Below are positions 20,078-31,109 of a DNA stretch of 64,000 nt, one piece after another. The DNA lies in assembly GCA_964017065.1 (NCBI GenBank), contig OZ024788.1, forward strand, positions 11,034,457-11,098,456, read 5' to 3'. This DNA comes from Haliclona indistincta (lineage: Eukaryota > Porifera > Demospongiae > Haplosclerida > Chalinidae). How positions within the stretch are numbered: position 1 is the first letter of the stretch; the number at the start of each line of letters is the position of its first letter. A program made the position numbers and the translations under genes. The notes under the pieces are model-generated. The model was not told the origin of the DNA and did no database searches. It worked only from the letters and a program-made list of their open reading frames with translations.

Positions 20078-23000
20078 ATGTCACGAGCGACAGTCCCCAC
20101 AACACAAGGTGAGCTACAGTCAACGCTGTTATACTGACACGTGATCTGTTGTAAAAACACAGATTTTGATCTAGACAATGTACTTTACGAGCTACAAAGA
20201 GCAAAGTTTCCAGCAGAGAAATGGAAATCTCTCGCTAATGGGCTAAGACAAGCAAGTGCTGTTTCTGTTATTAAAGCTGATGAGAGTGATGTTGTCGGCA
20301 AGCTACAAGCACTAATCAGTCGATGGGTGAAAAACACGACCCAACCATGCAACCAATGGATCACATTGGTTGAGGCTATAGTGATGTGTGATGAGCCTGC
20401 TGTAGCTAGAGACCTTGCTACAGCTGTTGGTGTGGACTACCCTCCTCACTCAGGTACAATAATGGTAACGAAACTGTAAACACACCAAACACAATGATGA
20501 TACTATCACTCACTGTATCACTGTATCACTCATTGCAGGTGTGGAAGAAGGAGACATCAAACAGCCTGTGAGAGGAGACCAAGGTATGATACACATTCCT
20601 GCACTAATTGATTGTTGTGTTAGTGACTCCATTATCATTACTCCTCTCACTACACAGGTACATCACTCACTGTGTATGTGGACAGACTCAAGAGAGTCTA
20701 CCAAAATCCACCTACAACATGGCTTCCACTACCGAATTGCAAGCACATCAAACTGGCAGTGACTAAGGAGAAGGGAATGAGACACGGACGAGAACCTGAT
20801 GCACAGATCAATTGTAGAGTTAAAGGCGAGATAGAGCCACTCATGGATAGTAAGGTGCTGGTAGATATGGATAGCATCTTTGATGATGGCACCTTTGAGA
20901 ATGCTTGTAGACCGATGGTAATTCTTGTAGAAGGAGTGTTAGGGTCAGGCAAGACCAGCCTGGCCTATCACTACTGCCAGAAATGGGCAGAAGGTAACCT
21001 GAGCATGTTTGACGTTGTGGCTCTTGTCTATCTGCGTCACCCAGCTGTTCATTCAGCAGGGTTGGACTTGACCTTACACCAGCTTCTCCTCCTGGCCTGT
21101 GCAAACGATGGTGAGAAAAAGATTGAAGATATCATGAGCAACATTGTCCAACATGTTAAGAATGGCTCGAAAATACTTTTAATTCTTGATGGGTGGGATG
21201 AAGCACCAGCTTGCCTTCGAAATCTTCCAGATCCAAAATGTCCTCCCGACAATTCATACCTCGGGAAACTCCTTCGTTCTGTTTCATCCAACACTACCAT
21301 CCTCATCACCTCTCGACCAGACTCCTCACTGGACCTGCACAACAGATCCAATGTTAACCGAGTGGAGATTCTTGGGTTCACCAAGGAGAGCATTCATGAC
21401 TACTTCCAGGAAGCATTGTCTACTCAGCTATCCTCTGATGAAGTAAAGAATGAGATTGTGAAATTGAGAGATCATTTCCGAAAATACCCAGCCATTGAAA
21501 GCAGCTGTTATATACCACTCAATGCTGCCATTCTTATACTCGTGTATCTGGAACACAACCGTACTCTACCCACCACCCATTATGAGCTACTCTATCAGCT
21601 TCTTATGTGCTGTATCAACCGTGAGGTGACAACTCGTCATTCACAAACCTTTTCCACAGTATCCTCACTTGATGACCTTCCTTGTGACCTCAAAGAACAG
21701 CTAGACAGCATCTGCACACTTGCATACAAGGGAATCATGCAAAACAAAGTTGTCTTCACACAAGATGAGCTTTCATCCATCTTGCCTGCACCTGCACAAG
21801 AGGATCTCCCCGCCATGGGAGTGCTTCAGAGGGTCCAGTGGTTCAGTATTAGCAGCAAAACAATGTCCTACAACTTCATTCACCTCTCAATACAAGAACT
21901 GCTTGCTGCTTATTGCATCTCTAAGAGGGAAGAAAGTGAGCAGGTGAGAGTGTTCCAAACCCTACTTGGTGAGCCTCGGTTCTCTGCTGTACTACAGTTC
22001 TATGCTGGGTTCACCAAGCTCACCAATCAAGGTGTACGAAACATCATCACTGGAACAGATTTCATGGACGACAAGTCATCACGGCTTTCTCTGCTCAGTT
22101 ACATGAGATGTTTCTTTGAGGCTCAAGTTTGCGATCAGTCATTCTATCAGCAAATTGTACCAAAATTAAATGGAAAATTTAATTTTCAAGGCGTCGCTAT
22201 AAGTCCACTGGACTGTATGGCTTTTGAGTATTTCTTGGCATTTGTTTTATTATGGAATACTAGTGAACTATGTGTAAACCTCTCATGGTGTAGTATTGAT
22301 GACTACTCAATGTGTGTACTGATGGGAGACCTCTCCAAGCATGCTGAGGCATCCCGAGAATAGTCTCGCACGCCAGACCCAACCCAATTAGGGAAGGGTC
22401 TGGTAAAACGTTATTGAACGCGTTGTGCCACAGGAATGTGAAATATGCACCGTAGCCATGGTAACGTGCACTAGTACGTACGCGCACTGCATTGAGACCG
22501 TACGACCCAAGACGAGCTGCAAGGCATACACGAGCCATGGTAGTGCTTTTTAACCTGCGTCTCTATTGAACTAGCTGCTCAGTCTACCGTGGTGCTCGCA
22601 GCGTACGTCGTACACGTCATGGCTACTCGTTAGTACGAGCGCGCTCGTGACAACTCAATCTGATTGGCTTGCCCGAATCCCTGGCAATGGGCACAACTCG
22701 TTCTATAGCGTTTTACCAGACCCTTCCCTTGGGTTGGGTTTGGCGCGCGAGACTATCCCGAGAAGGTGTCTTACATGGAGTGACAGAACTGGATATCAGT
22801 TTCAACAAGATTGGAGACAAAGGAATAGCTTACATTGCCACTGCTCTTCACACAAACACCACCATGAGAACACTGGATGTGAATCACTGTCACATATCTA
22901 ACGTGGGTGCAGAGTCACTAGCTAGAGCACTTGTTGTTAACACGTCACTGCAGAAGTTAGATATGAGTAGTAACAATATTGCGTGCAATGGAATATCTGA

Positions 23001-23490
23001 ATTAGCAACAGCTCTTCAAATTAACACTACTTTAAAAGAACTGTCTTTCGATCATTGTCATAATTGGATGACAGACCAGGAAGTGCTGTTACTATCATCA
23101 GCTATAAGACAATGCTCCGTGGAACGATTGATATTAGACTGGTCATGTACAGATCCAGGCAACACACTAAAGGAGATCGGAGAGAGTGTCAGGAGGAGCA
23201 AGCTAAGAGTACTAGCACTAGGATGTTTATCACCACAATCACAAGTAAAACTAGATATGAAGGAAGCAAGAGAGTGGGCAGAGTGTCTGGAGATTGGTGG
23301 TAAAGACCTGATACAGTCTCAGGAGAACAGTCTGCTTCAAACACTTATATTGAATATTTATTTTAATGATTCTGAACAAAAACCACTTTTAAAGCAAGTA
23401 CGACAAACACTCAAAGTAACAGCAGCAACAGTCAACACAGCAAGACAACAGAAAGGACTACCTCACATTCATTTTTTCATAAATGTTTAA
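20078..23490 (+). pseudogene. NLR3: type-B Death-NACHT-LRR split by a transposon
   Basis: Exons are 20078-20108 (MSRATVPTTQ), 20163-20453 (a second death-fold, LANGL..ASAVSVIKADE, QWITLVEAI), 20539-20583 and 20658 onward. The P-loop reads GVLGSGKTS; Walker B LDGWDEAP and the sensor are intact. At 22361 a 395-bp element interrupts the LRR region and its first three bases form an in-frame TAG. Beyond it (22756-23490) the LRRs and C-terminus continue open in the original frame, so removing the element and one target copy would restore the gene. The insertion is therefore recent or tolerated. The third exon is 45 nt instead of 42. Confidence 0.88.
22361..22755. mobile_element. Non-autonomous TIR element in NLR3, 9-bp target duplication
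   Basis: Ends TAGTCTCGC and GCGAGACTA are perfect inverted repeats extending imperfectly to about 65 bp (GGGAAGGGTCTGGTAAAACG and complement). TCCCGAGAA is duplicated on both sides (22352-22360 and 22756-22764). A 9-bp duplication with long TIRs suggests a Mutator-like element. No transposase is encoded. The right part is open in the NLR frame (from about 22669), so a promoter there could drive an LRR-only product; this is inference. Confidence 0.9.
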
Positions 23491-23502
23491 TACAATAACG
23501 AC

Positions 23503-25540
23503 ATCTAAATGATATGTAGGGATGACCACGAATTAAGATGGCGGCTACTCATGTGTGAAAATTAGTTTTCGCACATATCTCTTTTGTTACACATTTCTAC
23601 TGCATTTTAACTATCTCTGAGGGAATCTGAAGTGTAAGCGCTTGTAGGAAGTCCATGAAAGTTGCCGGGATTGCTTGCTCGAAGACGAAAATCAAGATGG
23701 CGACTAGGCTCAGGGAGCAAGTTGCAGATCATCGCTGTTTTAGCGCTTATCGAAATTCTAGACATCTGGGATTGATCAGGCGATTGTTCTGAGCATGGAA
23801 ATACCTTTGGCGAAGCTGGCAGACGTTTCTAAAGAGGTAAAACAAAATCGCCGCCCACGCGAATTGTTCATCTTCTTTCTTCTTCTTCTTCTTCTTCTTC
23901 TTCTTCTTTTGACAAGCCTAGCGCTGTCCTGAGTGAACGAATCACTATCAAACCCGCCCTATCGCACGTGTATATATCTGGGGTAGTGCACTTAGTGCTT
24001 AGATAGGCATCAAACACTACCAGAAGCGAGTAATCCTTGAAAAACATGGTTTTTCGACCGTTTTGGGCTGTTAGAAGAGCGACTCCATTAATTAACCCTC
24101 TTGTCGCTGCTGATCATTGACTCCACCCACATCAGTTTTGAATCGAAAGTGAGCTCGGTTCTCGCTTTCTCTCTGCTCATGGGCGCTTCAGCGCGCAAGC
24201 TAGAGCCTAGAGGTATGAACAAGCAGTATACCATACCCTGGGTAACACTGATTTGTCTATGCTGTCATCATGACCCACGGCAGGCGCGAACCGGACGACG
24301 GTGATGCTACCCGATCTAGCTAGGCCAGCACTATAGCTACGTGGCGTGAGCTGTACCTATAGGACCCCTGTGCTGTTGACAACTGGACGTTGGTCATTGT
24401 AAATGGCTAGAAGCCTCTGTGATCGTGATATCGCCATCAACAAGGCTCTACAGTACTAGGCGTGTCTACTCGAATCCTCTATCCATTTGTCTATCCCGGC
24501 GGACTCAGAGTCTTCCAGCCATGATCACCATAGTGTTCCACTGAGTTGTCAGCGTTAGTCTCTTCTTCATCCATTACAGTGCTAGGAAATATCATGTTGT
24601 CAACTCAACCTCTCTAACTAATTTAAACCTTTTCGTGATTGCCGATAATAACATTCCATGTTTCTTGACTCTCTGTCTAGAGGCTATGCACCTTCTCTTC
24701 TACTAGCTAGCAACTGCTGCTCACAGAGTTGTAAAAATAAAATAACAGCTAGCATAGAATACAGCTGATAATTTTAAACTGATAGTGATCAAAAAAGTAA
24801 CAGGAACAAGTAAAGTAAAAAAGTTTTAATAAAAAAAACTAAAAAGTGTAGGGATGACTCTTGCAAAAGTAAAGGAACAAGATGGGATAATGCTTGCAAA
24901 AGTAAAAGAACAAGATGGGATGATGCTTGCAAAAGTAAAGGAACAAGATGGGATGATGCTTGCAAAAGTAAAGGAACAAGATGGAATAATGCTTGCAAAT
25001 GTAAAAGTCCCAAGTATCCCTACATCAGCGGCTTGAAGGAGGACGCAGTCCGATGAAGTAATTGACGGTTGTAAATAAATATAGAGGTATCTGTTTAGGA
25101 GGACGCAGTCCGATAAAGTAGTTGACAGTTGTAAATAACTAGAGGTATCTGTGTTTGGAGGACGCAGTCCGATGAAGTAGTTGACAGTTGTAAATAAGCT
25201 GCAGGTAGCTGTATTTGGAGGACGCAGTCCGATGAAGTAATTGACGGTTGTAAAAGGTGTAGGAAAAGGATTCCGCATCAATTTTGTCAGTTGCACGTCA
25301 TCACAGCAAGCCGCTGATGTAGGGATACTTAGGACTTTTACATTTGCAAGCATTATTCCATCTTGTTCCTTTACTTTTGCAAGCATCATCCCATCTTGTT
25401 CCTTTACTTTTGCAAGCATCATCCCATCTTGTTCTTTTACTTTTGCAAGCATTATCCCATCTTGTTCCTTTACTTTTGCAAGAGTCATCCCTACACTTTT
25501 TAGTTTTTTTTATTAAAACTTTTTTACTTTACTTGTATCA
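23503..25540 (+). mobile_element. Hairpin-family element A in the 3' flank of NLR3
   Basis: The element interrupts the NLR 3' flank: ACATCT is left and TATCAAAG right, adjacent in NLR4 and NLR5 flanks. It begins near TGTAGGGATGACC (23515), then has AAGATGGCGGCTAC, GTAAGCGCTTG, an element-wide (CTT)n run (about 23872-23908), GAAGCGAGTA and a large terminal foldback. Elements B and C share this order. No transposase was recognised. The short hairpin present at the start of relatives is degenerate or missing here. Confidence 0.7.
24806..25536. repeat. 230-bp foldback arms of element A with nested repeats
   Basis: Arms 24806-25035 and 25307-25536 are near-perfect reverse complements of equal length. 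Each contains four 33-bp repeats (unit ATGCTTGCAAAAGTAAAGG plus ACAAGATGGG and a final ATG). The 271-bp spacer holds four tandem repeats of about 60 bp with core GGAGGACGCAGTCCGATGAA. Because 33 is a multiple of three, the arms read as an 11-residue protein repeat in several frames; this is structural coincidence, not a gene. Confidence 0.92.
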
Positions 25541-25594
25541 AAGTTTGTATTGCAACATAAACTTTATTATTTTTTGTCTGCTTGTGTCTTTAGC

Positions 25595-25745
25595 TCACTC
25601 TGTTGTGATATTATTGTCTACATCAGTGAAATTGTTGAAGTAGCTCTGGAGTAGTGAAAACATAACAATGTATTGTATCAGTTGCTCTACTCACATCATA
25701 TACTTACCTCAAACAGCATAGTGGCTTGTATCACTCCTGTTGTAG
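25595..25745 (-). pseudogene. DNPEP: DNPEP 3' fragment downstream of NLR3
   Basis: The final exon (25595-25645) and part of the penultimate exon (from about 25709) are present on the minus strand. The homology stops abruptly at about 25745, after CACTCCTGTTGTA, and switches to sequence upstream of PCTP. This is a duplication breakpoint joining a DNPEP exon to a PCTP intron. Confidence 0.85.
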
Positions 25746-26130
25746 ATAGAGAAGGAAAAAAGAGAAAGAGATCTAGTAAAGCAAATCAGGATGAGGATGA
25801 GAGTAAAAGTGTGTGAATGGGTGGATGACATTGAGAGAGGGTGGGTGGGTGGGAGAGCTAGAGTGAGTTTGTGAGCGAATGAACCAGTTTCTCACACTTG
25901 TTTGCTTTTTGAGTGACTAAGTGTACAGTGTTTCAATTGCCTGTAACCATCCACATGGGGCATACTGTATTCCTTACAAAGCTATAAGGTTATCACTACA
26001 TTTTAAACTGGGCTAGTGTACGTGTTTGATTTTTGCTGCTAGCAAAAGATCAGTCGGTTAGTTATCAGTTTGTTTAATATTTATTTTTTTGAAAGTGACT
26101 AATAATTCTGGTTATTATTTTCTCCTCTAG

Positions 26131-27785
26131 GCATCTGGTTTGTATGAGTACAAGGTTCATGGTGTGATGCCTGACCTCGATCCAGAGGAAAGTGCTAGAG
26201 TGTACGTTGACTGGGAATATCGGAAAATATGGGACACCTATGTTCTTGGTAAGTGTGTGTCATGTGTCATGTGTCTATACATTTGTGTTGCTACTAGCTC
26301 GAGTTGTCAGCGATTGAACAATAATTGTGCACTTACATAGCCAACGTACAACATACATTTATACAGCTTGAACAAAATTATTACTATTGTGCTATTCGAA
26401 CTTGTGTGGTCCTTGGAACAATAACTTCCTGGCTTGTGCTTTGTACATAATTATTTTATAATCTCGCAACTTTGAGTAGTTTATGCATGTGTGACTAAAA
26501 GCTGATGTGCAATTGACATAAGGTTTTGCCAGCGTACAATGGCAATTGGATTTATTTTTTTAATTCAGTTGCAATTGTGCTACATTTTACTCTCCATGCA
26601 GAAATGCATCTAGTGACTGATGAATCGACTGGTATAGAGGGACTCTACTGGTGTGTGGACTACCCCTGGCCCATGTCAGACAGAGACGTCCATATCCTCA
26701 TACCATACCACTAGTCTAAGACTCATACCCATACCTCATACCCACACTACCCCATACCCAGGTCTTGTACTAGCCTCATACCTGATACCATCATGCCAAT
26801 GATCATGCCCAGTACTCATACCACATATAGGCAGAATGCATTCCTTCGATTTTTATAACAGTGCCTCCCTTGAAATACCTTACATGAGAGACCAAGGAAC
26901 TCTTTCCAGTTCAAGTGGTTCATTCTTATCATCCATGTGTTGTTCTTAACTGATGCTGTACTCTCTCAGTACACGTTTGTACGAGAGGGTCGTATATTAT
27001 GGATTGATGGTGTCAGAACATGTGTAGTGCTAGCAAGGAGTCATGTGTTCCCAGGAGTGGGTGAGAAGGACGGTATCATACGAGTTGATGATCTGGAGCT
27101 GTGCTGTGCTATGCAGTCTGATGGAAATGTAGGCTCCAAAGGTACGTGTGTGTGTGTGTGCATGCGTGTGTGTGTATGTGTGAGGGAGTGAATGTCGTCA
27201 TTGCCTTTTGTTTCTTATGTGTGTCATTTTCACATGAGTGTCATCTCATGCACCATTTTATCATGACGATCAGACTATTAAGCAGTTTGGTGCATAAGGT
27301 GCCGCTCTATACTGTCTACACTTTACTATTGCAAGGGACCACTGTATTGTTTATTTAGATTGTCAGAAACTTAAGGAGGTCATAAGGATTTAAGATTCAA
27401 CCCATAAGCTGTTGTTTCACTTTAGTTTAGTTTTGGTACTAACCGTTCCATTTTTGTCTGTCACTTTTCACCTTCTCTGCAGCCTTCATGCATTACTATG
27501 ATAACCCGAAGGGTATGATACCATCATGGTTGATCAACTGGGCAGCTAAGGTAAACATCTCATATCACATTCTTGATACTTTATCTGAACTAACCGTGAA
27601 TATTATTTTCTATAAATACATTATGTACTGTATACTTTATCTTGAGCTTACTATTACTTGTAACTTCTCTTTTCTCATAGACTGGTATGCCTACATTCCT
27701 GGACACCATGAGAACAGCTGTGAAGGGATACCAGCAATACATTGAAGAGTTAGAAGCTATAACAAGAAGAAACAAGAACGGCTAA
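26131..27785 (+). CDS. PCTP: PCTP-like START lipid-transfer gene, 5'-truncated
   Basis: Five exons with consistent phases are inferred: 26131-26248, 26602-26687, 26970-27141, 27483-27550 and 27681-27785. They encode SGLYEYKV, an RVYVDWEYRKIWD segment, DYPWPMSDRD, SHVFPGVGEKDGIIRV and MIPSWLINWAAK, which match phosphatidylcholine transfer protein (START domain). The protein shuttles phosphatidylcholine in the cytosol. The exons for the first 60 or so residues are absent: homology starts after the breakpoint at 25745, so the gene is probably not functional as it stands. The C-terminal tail is changed by a 2-bp insertion (GCTATAACAAG for GCTAACAAG), ending 9 codons later. Followed by NLR4. Confidence 0.75.
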
Positions 27786-27924
27786 AACAGAAAAAGCTAG
27801 AACAGGCATCATGAATTTTTATACCCAAATTAGAGAGTGAATTAACATTAAGCTATAATCATGCATTTTAACAGTACTTTTAATGTTTTTCTTCAACACC
27901 AATTCGTCAGATGAATTACGGTAG

Positions 27925-28054
27925 GAGCTTAGGCTCATGAATATCTCTTCAGCCACACCTTAAATTATATGAGCCGCGCCCAAGCGCATAGATTCGCTCT
28001 TGACTTGAACTCTGTAGGCCGTGTAGTACTCTAACTATTCAACAATCTTCGGTT
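27925..28054 (+). promoter_or_regulatory. Conserved upstream block of NLR4
   Basis: Same block as 2278-2410, with the run TTAGGCTCATGAATATC through TCGGTTATGG. It directly follows the PCTP 3' UTR, as in unit 1, so NLR-A promoter and PCTP 3' end were duplicated together. Confidence 0.5.
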
Positions 28055-31053
28055 ATGGCGGAAAGTATTTCAGGAGACGTCGCCAAAGTACCGCTACAAC
28101 CAGCTGGCTGGAATCAGCCGTGCTCAGACGAGCATTTGGCTAAGACTGCAATTTTGATTACTGATTGGCGAGCAGTCTCTCCTTTCCTGGGTCTAACAGA
28201 AGCAGAGGAGATTGCTATACTAGAATCAACACATTCTGCACCAGCTAGAAAGATGGCGATGCTGAGAAAATGGAAGCAGAAACGAGGAGCAAGGGCCACG
28301 TACAAGCGATTGTGTCGAGTATTCAGAGATTGTGGTTTACGTGATCTCGAAGAGAAAGTCATAGAACTGCTGGTAGCAGAGAGTAGCAGCTCTTCAGACG
28401 AGGAAGGTGAGAAACAAATAGAAAACATGGGTGGGGCTCGTTAACAAGACAGCTTGTATTGCGGACAAACTGCATGGTATGATTCTGTCTTTGTTCTGAC
28501 TAATTGCAGGTGTGGAAGGAGCCATCAAACATCCTGTGAGAGGAGACCAAGGTATGATACACATTCCTGCACTAATCGATTGTTGTGTTAGTGACTCCAT
28601 TATCATTCATTACTCCTCTCACTACACAGGTACATCACTCACTGTGTATGTGGACAGACTCAAGAGAGTCTACCAAAATCCACCTACAACATGGCTTCCA
28701 CTACCGAATTGCAAGCACATCAAACTGGCAGTGACTAAGAAGAAGGGAATGAGACATGGACGAGAACCTGATGTACAGATCGAGTGTAGAATTAAAGGCG
28801 AGATAGAGCCACTCATGGATAGTAAGGTGCTGGTAGATATGGATAGCATCTTTGATGATGGCACCTTTGAGAATGCTCGTAGACCGATGGTAATTCTTGT
28901 AGAAGGAGCATTAGGGTCAGGCAAGACCAGCCTGGCCTATCACTACTGCCAGAAATGGACAGAAGGTAACCTGAGCATGTTTGACGTTGTGGCTCTTGTC
29001 TATCTGCGTCACCCAGCTGTTCATTCAGCAGGGTTGGACTTGACCTTACACCAACTTCTCCTCCTGGCCTGTGCAAGCGATGGTGAGAAAGAAATTGAAG
29101 ATTTTGTGCATAACATTGTCCAACATGTCAAGAATGGCTTGAAAATGCTTTTGCTATTAGACGGGTGGGATGAAGCACCAGCTTGCCTTCGAAATCTTCC
29201 AGATCCAAAATGTCCTCCCGACAATTCATACCTCGGGAAACTCCTTCGTTCTGTTTCATCCAACACTACCATCCTCATCACCTCTCGACCAGACTCCTCA
29301 CTAGACCTACACAACAGAGCCAATGTTAACCGAGTGGAGATTCTTGGGTTCACCAAGGAGAGCATTCATGACTACTTCCAAGAAGCATTGTCTACTCAGC
29401 TATCCTCTGATGAAGTAAAGAATGAGATCGTGAAATTAGGGGAACATTTCCTGAAATACCCAGCCATTGAAAGCAGCTGTTATATACCGCTCAATGCTGC
29501 CATTCTTATACTCGTGTATCTGGAACACAACCGTACTCTACCCACCACCCACTATGAGCTACTCTATCAGCTTCTCCTGTGCTGTATCAACCGTGAGGTG
29601 ACAACTCGTCATTCACAAACCTTGTCCACAGTATCCTCACTTGATGACCTTCCTTGTGACCTCAAAGAACAGCTAGACAGCATCTGCACACTTGCATACG
29701 AGGGAATCATGCAAAACAAAGTTGTCTTCACACAATATGAGCTTCCATCTATCTTGCCTACACCTGCACAAGAGGATCTCCCCGCCATGGGAGTGCTACA
29801 GAGGGTCCAGTGGTTCAGTATTAGCAGCAAAACAATGTCCTACAACTTCATTCACCTCTCAATACAAGAACTGCTTGCTGCTTATCGCATCTCTAAGATG
29901 GAAGAAAGCGAGCAGGTGAGAGTGTTCCAAACCCTACTTGGTAAGCCTCGGTTCTCTGCTGTACTAAAGTTTTATGCTGGGTTCACCAAGCTCACCAATC
30001 AAGGTGTACGAAATATCATTACTGGAACAGATTTCACTGACGACTATTCATCGAAGCTTTCTCTGCTCAGTTACATGAGGTGTTTTTTTGAGGCTCAAGT
30101 TTGCGATCAGTCATTCTATCAGCAAATTGTACCAAAATTGAATAGAAAAATTACTCTTAGTACTGTCACTATGAGTCTACTAGACTATTTGGCTTTTGGA
30201 TACTTCTTGGCATTTGTTCTCAGGAATACTAGTGAACTATGTGTAGACCTCTCTTACTGCAGTATTGATGACCACTCATTGTGTGTACTGATGGGAGAGC
30301 TCTACAAGCATGCTGAGGCATCCCGAGAAGGTATCTTACATGGAGTGACAGAACTGAATATCAGTGTAAGCAAGATTGGAGACAAGGGAATAGCTTACAT
30401 TGCCACTGCTCTTCACACAAACACCACCATGAGAACACTGAATGTGAGATATTGTCACATATCTAACGTGGGTGCAGAGTCACTAGCTAGAGCACTTGCT
30501 GTTAACACGTCACTGCAGAAGCTAGATATGGATCGTAACAATATTGAGTATAATGGAATATGTGAATTAGCGACTGCATGCTCTTCAAACTAACACCACT
30601 TTAAAAGATCTGTCTTTCGAATTTTGTCATCATTGGATGACAGACCAGGAAGTGCTGTTGCTATCATCAGCTATAAGACACTGCTCTATGGAACGATTGG
30701 TATTAAACTGGTCATGTACAGATCCAGGCAACACACTAAAGGAGATCGGAGAGAGTGTCAGGAGGAGCAAGCTAAGAGAACTAAGACTGAAACTACAATC
30801 ACAAGTAAAACCAAATGAGAAGGAAGTGAGAGAGTGGGCAGTGTGTGTGGAGATTGGTGGTAAAGACCTGATACAGTCTCAGGAGAATAGTCTGCTTCAA
30901 ATTCTTACATTGAATATTTATTGTATTAATTGTGACATAAAACCAATTCTTGGACATGTACGACAAACACTCGAAGTAACAGCAGCAGCAGTCAACACAG
31001 CAAGACAACAGAAAGGACTAAATCACATTCATTTTTTCATAAATCAGTATTAA
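28055..31053 (+). pseudogene. NLR4: Death-NACHT-LRR, type A, one frameshift in the LRRs
   Basis: Exons are 28055-28406, 28510-28551 and 28630 onward. Death-fold, P-loop (GALGSGKTS), Walker B (LDGWDEAP), sensor and the first LRRs are open. A 4-bp insertion at about 30575 (CTGCATGCTC for CTGCTC) shifts the frame and gives TAA at 30591-30593. The rest aligns in another frame to TAA at 31051-31053. The product would keep death and NACHT domains and most LRRs, so a truncated receptor is possible. Intron 2 is 78 bp, a multiple of three without stops, so retention would insert 26 residues in frame, unlike the other copies. Confidence 0.85.
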
Positions 31054-31109
31054 CAATAACAACATCTGTAATATCAAAGTTGTTGTATTGCAACATGAAC
31101 GTTATTTTG

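Noticed and set aside
24826..25516. Repetitive open frames with an 11-residue repeat on both strands
   Set aside because: They come from the 33-bp repeats in inverted arms; the length divisible by three explains the open frames.
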